This document shows, piece after piece, positions 43,901 to 50,944 of a stretch of 50,944 nucleotides of DNA. This DNA is from Gracilaria gracilis. Taxonomy: Eukaryota > Rhodophyta > Florideophyceae > Gracilariales > Gracilariaceae. Where the stretch lies: positions 1 to 50,944 of the forward strand of contig JARGSG010000140.1 in NCBI GenBank assembly GCA_030374805.1. Reading direction: 5' to 3'. Both the position numbers and the translations under genes were made by a program. The first letter of the stretch is position 1, and each line of letters begins with the position of its first letter. The notes under the pieces are model-generated. The model had not been told where the DNA came from. It did not search any database and worked only from the letters and a program-made list of their open reading frames with translations.

Positions 43901-46900
43901 TTTCGGCATGGGTTTGGGCCGTCATTGCGATGGGCGTTGAAGACGGTCCTCATTAACGACTTCGCATGAGTAGGTTATCAGTGAAGATGGCCTAGTAAAC
44001 TGATGTATTGAGAGCGGCGGCACGAAATCGGATATTCATAGGTACCTTGGTGTAGTAGAAAGAAGGGTTTGTGGGGCGTGTGATATATGGAGATGCGGTG
44101 GAGAATGTGTAGATTGGAGTGTGTAGAGTAGAAATAGCACGTTAGAACATGATGGTAAGGTGAGGAGCTGAACGGAGCAAGTAGGGTTCCAGAGCGGTTT
44201 GGAAGGTGTGGAGCGGTGAGAACAGTTCAGCATGCTGAAGAGATGGGAAAGGCCTTTAGTGGCTCTGGTCGGTTGCCAGGAGAACAAAAATGTGGCACCA
44301 GGTATGATGCTTTCCGCTCACAGAGACGACAGTGGGACTAAAGACGGCTCTGGGGTTTCGGGAAGCATTTGCGTTTTGGTTTCGGTTTCGGCATGGGTTT
44401 GGGCCGTCATTGCGATGGGCGTTGAAGACGGTCCTCATTAACGACTTCGCATGAGTAGGTTATCAGTGAAGATGGCCTAGTAAACTGATGTATTGAGAGC
44501 GGCGGCACGAAATCGGATATTCATAGGTACCTTGGTGTAGTAGAAAGAAGGGTTTGTGGGGCGTGTGATATATGGAGATGCGGTGGAGAATGTGTAGATT
44601 GGAGTGTGTAGAGTAGAAATAGCACGTTAGAACATGATGGTAAGGTGAGGAGCTGAACGGAGCAAGTAGGGTTCCAGAGCGGTTTGGAAGGTGTGGAGCG
44701 GTGAGAACAGTTCAGCATGCTGAAGAGATGGGAAAGGCCTTTAGTGGCTCTGGTCGGCGGCCAGGAGAACAAAAATGTGGCACCAGGTATGATGCTTTCC
44801 GCTCACAGAGACGACAGTGGGACTAAAGACGGCTCTGGGGTTTCGGGAAGCATTTGCGTTTTGGTTTCGGTTTCGGCATGGGTTTGGGCCGTCATTGCGA
44901 TGGGCGTTGAAGACGGTCCTCATTAACGACTTCGCATGAGTAGGTTATCAGTGAAGATGGCCTAGTAAACTGATGTATTGAGAGCGGCGGCACGAAATCG
45001 GATATTCATAGGTACCTTGGTGTAGTAGAAAGAAGGGTTTGTGGGGCGTGTGATATATGGAGATGCGGTGGAGAATGTGTAGATTGGAGTGTGTAGAGTA
45101 GAAATAGCACGTTAGAACATGATGGTAAGGTGAGGAGCTGAACGGAGCAAGTAGGGTTCCAGAGCGGTTTGGAAGGTGTGGAGCGGTGAGAACAGTTCAG
45201 CATGCTGAAGAGATGGGAAAGGCCTTTAGTGGCTCTGGTCGGTTGCCAGGAGAACAAAAATGTGGCACCAGGTATGATGCTTTCCGCTCACAGAGACGAC
45301 AGTGGGACTAAAGACGGCTCTGGGGTTTCGGGAAGCATTTGCGTTTTGGTTTCGGTTTCGGCATGGGTTTGGGCCGTCATTGCGATGGGCGTTGAAGACG
45401 GTCCTCATTAACGACTTCGCATGAGTAGGTTATCAGTGAAGATGGCCTAGTAAACTGATGTATTGAGAGCGGCGGCACGAAATCGGATATTCATAGGTAC
45501 CTTGGTGTAGTAGAAAGAAGGGTTTGTGGGGCGTGTGATATATGGAGATGCGGTGGAGAATGTGTAGATTGGAGTGTGTAGAGTAGAAATAGCACGTTAG
45601 AACATGATGGTAAGGTGAGGAGCTGAACGGAGCAAGTAGGGTTCCAGAGCGGTTTGGAAGGTGTGGAGCGGTGAGAACAGTTCAGCATGCTGAAGAGATG
45701 GGAAAGGCCTTTAGTGGCTCTGGTCGGTTGCCAGGAGAACAAAAATGTGGCACCAGGTATGATGCTTTCCGCTCACAGAGACGACAGTGGGACTAAAGAC
45801 GGCTCTGGGGTTTCGGGAAGCATTTGCGTTTTGGTTTCGGTTTCGGCATGGGTTTGGGCCGTCATTGCGATGGGCGTTGAAGACGGTCCTCATTAACGAC
45901 TTCGCATGAGTAGGTTATCAGTGAAGATGGCCTAGTAAACTGATGTATTGAGAGCGGCGGCACGAAATCGGATATTCATAGGTACCTTGGTGTAGTAGAA
46001 AGAAGGGTTTGTGGGGCGTGTGATATATGGAGATGCGGTGGAGAATGTGTAGATTGGAGTGTGTAGAGTAGAAATAGCACGTTAGAACATGATGGTAAGG
46101 TGAGGAGCTGAACGGAGCAAGTAGGGTTCCAGAGCGGTTTGGAAGGTGTGGAGCGGTGAGAACAGTTCAGCATGCTGAAGAGATGGGAAAGGCCTTTAGT
46201 GGCTCTGGTCGGTTGCCAGGAGAACAAAAATGTGGCACCAGGTATGATGCTTTCCGCTCACAGAGACGACAGTGGGACTAAAGACGGCTCTGGGGTTTCG
46301 GGAAGCATTTGCGTTTTGGTTTCGGTTTCGGCATGGGTTTGGGCCGTCATTGCGATGGGCGTTGAAGACGGTCCTCATTAACGACTTCGCATGAGTAGGT
46401 TATCAGTGAAGATGGCCTAGTAAACTGATGTATTGAGAGCGGCGGCACGAAATCGGATATTCATAGGTACCTTGGTGTAGTAGAAAGAAGGGTTTGTGGG
46501 GCGTGTGATATATGGAGATGCGGTGGAGAATGTGTAGATTGGAGTGTGTAGAGTAGAAATAGCACGTTAGAACATGATGGTAAGGTGAGGAGCTGAACGG
46601 AGCAAGTAGGGTTCCAGAGCGGTTTGGAAGGTGTGGAGCGGTGAGAACAGTTCAGCATGCTGAAGAGATGGGAAAGGCCTTTAGTGGCTCTGGTCGGTTG
46701 CCAGGAGAACAAAAATGTGGCACCAGGTATGATGCTTTCCGCTCACAGAGACGACAGTGGGACTAAAGACGGCTCTGGGGTTTCGGGAAGCATTTGCGTT
46801 TTGGTTTCGGTTTCGGCATGGGTTTGGGCCGTCATTGCGATGGGCGTTGAAGACGGTCCTCATTAACGACTTCGCATGAGTAGGTTATCAGTGAAGATGG

Positions 46901-49900
46901 CCTAGTAAACTGATGTATTGAGAGCGGCGGCACGAAATCGGATATTCATAGGTACCTTGGTGTAGTAGAAAGAAGGGTTTGTGGGGCGTGTGATATATGG
47001 AGATGCGGTGGAGAATGTGTAGATTGGAGTGTGTAGAGTAGAAATAGCACGTTAGAACATGATGGTAAGGTGAGGAGCTGAACGGAGCAAGTAGGGTTCC
47101 AGAGCGGTTTGGAAGGTGTGGAGCGGTGAGAACAGTTCAGCATGCTGAAGAGATGGGAAAGGCCTTTAGTGGCTCTGGTCGGTTGCCAGGAGAACAAAAA
47201 TGTGGCACCAGGTATGATGCTTTCCGCTCACAGAGACGACAGTGGGACTAAAGACGGCTCTGGGGTTTCGGGAAGCATTTGCGTTTTGGTTTCGGTTTCG
47301 GCATGGGTTTGGGCCGTCATTGCGATGGGCGTTGAAGACGGTCCTCATTAACGACTTCGCATGAGTAGGTTATCAGTGAAGATGGCCTAGTAAACTGATG
47401 TATTGAGAGCGGCGGCACGAAATCGGATATTCATAGGTACCTTGGTGTAGTAGAAAGAAGGGTTTGTGGGGCGTGTGATATATGGAGATGCGGTGGAGAA
47501 TGTGTAGATTGGAGTGTGTAGAGTAGAAATAGCACGTTAGAACATGATGGTAAGGTGAGGAGCTGAACGGAGCAAGTAGGGTTCCAGAGCGGTTTGGAAG
47601 GTGTGGAGCGGTGAGAACAGTTCAGCATGCTGAAGAGATGGGAAAGGCCTTTAGTGGCTCTGGTCGGTTGCCAGGAGAACAAAAATGTGGCACCAGGTAT
47701 GATGCTTTCCGCTCACAGAGACGACAGTGGGACTAAAGACGGCTCTGGGGTTTCGGGAAGCATTTGCGTTTTGGTTTCGGTTTCGGCATGGGTTTGGGCC
47801 GTCATTGCGATGGGCGTTGAAGACGGTCCTCATTAACGACTTCGCATGAGTAGGTTATCAGTGAAGATGGCCTAGTAAACTGATGTATTGAGAGCGGCGG
47901 CACGAAATCGGATATTCATAGGTACCTTGGTGTAGTAGAAAGAAGGGTTTGTGGGGCGTGTGATATATGGAGATGCGGTGGAGAATGTGTAGATTGGAGT
48001 GTGTAGAGTAGAAATAGCACGTTAGAACATGATGGTAAGGTGAGGAGCTGAACGGAGCAAGTAGGGTTCCAGAGCGGTTTGGAAGGTGTGGAGCGGTGAG
48101 AACAGTTCAGCATGCTGAAGAGATGGGAAAGGCCTTTAGTGGCTCTGGTCGGTTGCCAGGAGAACAAAAATGTGGCACCAGGTATGATGCTTTCCGCTCA
48201 CAGAGACGACAGTGGGACTAAAGACGGCTCTGGGGTTTCGGGAAGCATTTGCGTTTTGGTTTCGGTTTCGGCATGGGTTTGGGCCGTCATTGCGATGGGC
48301 GTTGAAGACGGTCCTCATTAACGACTTCGCATGAGTAGGTTATCAGTGAAGATGGCCTAGTAAACTGATGTATTGAGAGCGGCGGCACGAAATCGGATAT
48401 TCATAGGTACCTTGGTGTAGTAGAAAGAAGGGTTTGTGGGGCGTGTGATATATGGAGATGCGGTGGAGAATGTGTAGATTGGAGTGTGTAGAGTAGAAAT
48501 AGCACGTTAGAACATGATGGTAAGGTGAGGAGCTGAACGGAGCAAGTAGGGTTCCAGAGCGGTTTGGAAGGTGTGGAGCGGTGAGAACAGTTCAGCATGC
48601 TGAAGAGATGGGAAAGGCCTTTAGTGGCTCTGGTCGGTTGCCAGGAGAACAAAAATGTGGCACCAGGTATGATGCTTTCCGCTCACAGAGACGACAGTGG
48701 GACTAAAGACGGCTCTGGGGTTTCGGGAAGCATTTGCGTTTTGGTTTCGGTTTCGGCATGGGTTTGGGCCGTCATTGCGATGGGCGTTGAAGACGGTCCT
48801 CATTAACGACTTCGCATGAGTAGGTTATCAGTGAAGATGGCCTAGTAAACTGATGTATTGAGAGCGGCGGCACGAAATCGGATATTCATAGGTACCTTGG
48901 TGTAGTAGAAAGAAGGGTTTGTGGGGCGTGTGATATATGGAGATGCGGTGGAGAATGTGTAGATTGGAGTGTGTAGAGTAGAAATAGCACGTTAGAACAT
49001 GATGGTAAGGTGAGGAGCTGAACGGAGCAAGTAGGGTTCCAGAGCGGTTTGGAAGGTGTGGAGCGGTGAGAACAGTTCAGCATGCTGAAGAGATGGGAAA
49101 GGCCTTTAGTGGCTCTGGTCGGTTGCCAGGAGAACAAAAATGTGGCACCAGGTATGATGCTTTCCGCTCACAGAGACGACAGTGGGACTAAAGACGGCTC
49201 TGGGGTTTCGGGAAGCATTTGCGTTTTGGTTTCGGTTTCGGCATGGGTTTGGGCCGTCATTGCGATGGGCGTTGAAGACGGTCCTCATTAACGACTTCGC
49301 ATGAGTAGGTTATCAGTGAAGATGGCCTAGTAAACTGATGTATTGAGAGCGGCGGCACGAAATCGGATATTCATAGGTACCTTGGTGTAGTAGAAAGAAG
49401 GGTTTGTGGGGCGTGTGATATATGGAGATGCGGTGGAGAATGTGTAGATTGGAGTGTGTAGAGTAGAAATAGCACGTTAGAACATGATGGTAAGGTGAGG
49501 AGCTGAACGGAGCAAGTAGGGTTCCAGAGCGGTTTGGAAGGTGTGGAGCGGTGAGAACAGTTCAGCATGCTGAAGAGATGGGAAAGGCCTTTAGTGGCTC
49601 TGGTCGGTTGCCAGGAGAACAAAAATGTGGCACCAGGTATGATGCTTTCCGCTCACAGAGACGACAGTGGGACTAAAGACGGCTCTGGGGTTTCGGGAAG
49701 CATTTGCGTTTTGGTTTCGGTTTCGGCATGGGTTTGGGCCGTCATTGCGATGGGCGTTGAAGACGGTCCTCATTAACGACTTCGCATGAGTAGGTTATCA
49801 GTGAAGATGGCCTAGTAAACTGATGTATTGAGAGCGGCGGCACGAAATCGGATATTCATAGGTACCTTGGTGTAGTAGAAAGAAGGGTTTGTGGGGCGTG

Positions 49901-50944
49901 TGATATATGGAGATGCGGTGGAGAATGTGTAGATTGGAGTGTGTAGAGTAGAAATAGCACGTTAGAACATGATGGTAAGGTGAGGAGCTGAACGGAGCAA
50001 GTAGGGTTCCAGAGCGGTTTGGAAGGTGTGGAGCGGTGAGAACAGTTCAGCATGCTGAAGAGATGGGAAAGGCCTTTAGTGGCTCTGGTCGGCGGCCAGG
50101 AGAACAAAAATGTGGCACCAGGTATGATGCTTTCCGCTCACAGAGACGACAGTGGGACTAAAGACGGCTCTGGGGTTTCGGGAAGCATTTGCGTTTTGGT
50201 TTCGGTTTCGGCATGGGTTTGGGCCGTCATTGCGATGGGCGTTGAAGACGGTCCTCATTAACGACTTCGCATGAGCAGGTTATCAGTGAATTGGAGTGTG
50301 TAGAGTAGAAATAGCACGTTAGAACATGATGGTAAGGTGAGGAGCTGAACGGAGCAAGTAGGGTTCCAGAGCGGTTTGGAAGGTGTGGAGCGGTGAGAAC
50401 AGTTCAGCATGCTGAAGAGATGGGAAAGGCCTTTAGTGGCTCTGGTCGGTTGCCAGGAGAACAAAAATGTGGCACCAGGTATGATGCTTTCCGCTCACAG
50501 AGACGACAGTGGGACTAAAGACGGCTCTGGGGTTTCGGGAAGCATTTGCGTTTTGGTTTCGGTTTCGGCATGGGTTTGGGCCGTCATTGCGATGGGCGTT
50601 GAAGACGGTCCTCATTAACGACTTCGCATGAGTAGGTTATCAGTGAAGATGGCCTAGTAAACTGATGTATTGAGAGCGGCGGCACGAAATCGGATATTCA
50701 TAGGTACCTTGGTGTAGTAGAAAGAAGGGTTTGTGGGGCGTGTGATATATGGAGATGCGGTGGAGAATGTGTAGATTGGAGTGTGTAGAGTAGAAATAGC
50801 ACGTTAGAACATGATGGTAAGGTGAGGAGCTGAACGGAGCAAGTAGGGTTCCAGAGCGGTTTGGAAGGTGTGGAGCGGTGAGAACAGTTCAGCATGCTGA
50901 AGAGATGGGAAAGGCCTTTAGTGGCTCTGGTCGGCGGCCAGGAG
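22951..50944. repeat. 485-bp satellite array, about 58 copies, continuing past the window
   Basis: Exact period of 485 bp (for example TATGGCACC at 22951 and again at 23436). The first copy starts in mid-unit at the telomere-like block. The plus strand is strongly G-rich: 23193-23282 has two C in 90 nt. The unit also holds GGTTTCGGTTTCGG. Copies from 23436 to about 32620 look identical; later copies carry ordered variants. Each unit has the same short open frames on both strands (69, 83 and 60 codons); they overlap one another, show no recognised motif and are regarded as by-products of a repeat. It could be centromeric or subtelomeric satellite. No 5S rRNA, tRNA or spliced-leader motif was recognised in the unit. 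Confidence 0.9.
50280..50300. repeat. 128-bp internal deletion in one satellite unit
   Basis: At about 50289 the sequence passes from TATCAGTGAA directly to TTGGAGTGTG. The segment from GATGGCCTAG to GTGTAGA is missing, shortening this unit to 357 bp. It is the only length variant seen in the array. Confidence 0.8.

Noticed and set aside
22951..50944. Repeated 69-, 83- and 60-codon ORFs in every satellite unit
   Set aside because: They overlap on opposite strands, vary only with the satellite and show no domain; repetition of one open unit creates them.
22951..50944. CRISPR array or 5S rRNA/spliced-leader cluster
   Set aside because: The whole 485-bp unit repeats with no unique spacers, and no tRNA/5S promoter boxes or known leader sequence are seen.

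Overview
The window is nuclear DNA of a eukaryote, probably an alga or another protist. The evidence is GT-AG introns with pyrimidine-rich 3' ends, SET, SANT/Myb and USP-like domains, C-rich telomere-type repeats of the CCCCTAAA kind, and a long satellite array. No species can be named from the sequence. Proposed introns are very short (about 45-70 nt), so several genes appear as overlapping open frames that shift phase.

Left part (1-16.8 kb): a compact gene region on both strands. From left to right it holds an edge-cut gene (minus; acidic/basic linker, then a possible BAH-like domain), a ParB-fold gene (minus), a large ParB plus 2-oxoglutarate/Fe(II) dioxygenase-like fusion (minus), and, divergent from it, a gene ending in a permuted DNA methyltransferase plus a SET domain (plus). 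Next come a small uncertain ORF, a USP-like cysteine protease (plus), a convergent unknown gene (minus), and a two-SANT protein (minus). Domains for writing or erasing DNA and histone marks, for DNA binding and for ubiquitin removal lie side by side, which suggests a chromatin or DNA-modification gene cluster or the cargo of a large mobile element. No transposase, integrase or polymerase was recognised in it.

Middle part (16.8-22.9 kb): gene-poor. It has a tandem array of two related repeats (235 bp and about 547 bp) built around a 150-bp MITE-like inverted-repeat element. A single copy of the same unit lies in the promoter gap between the ParB-dioxygenase and methyltransferase-SET genes. After a decayed gene comes about 400 bp of telomere-like CCCCTAAA/CCCCTAATT repeats.

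Right part (22.95 kb to the end): a 485-bp satellite in about 58 copies, starting in mid-unit directly at the telomere-like block and running off the window. It has ordered subfamilies, a conversion-like patch and one unit with a 128-bp deletion. The short ORFs repeated in every unit are not treated as genes.

The C-rich telomere strand on the plus strand faces the gene side, so the satellite lies where the chromosome interior would be if this were a real left telomere. The junction is therefore either an old chromosome-end fusion or an assembly join.
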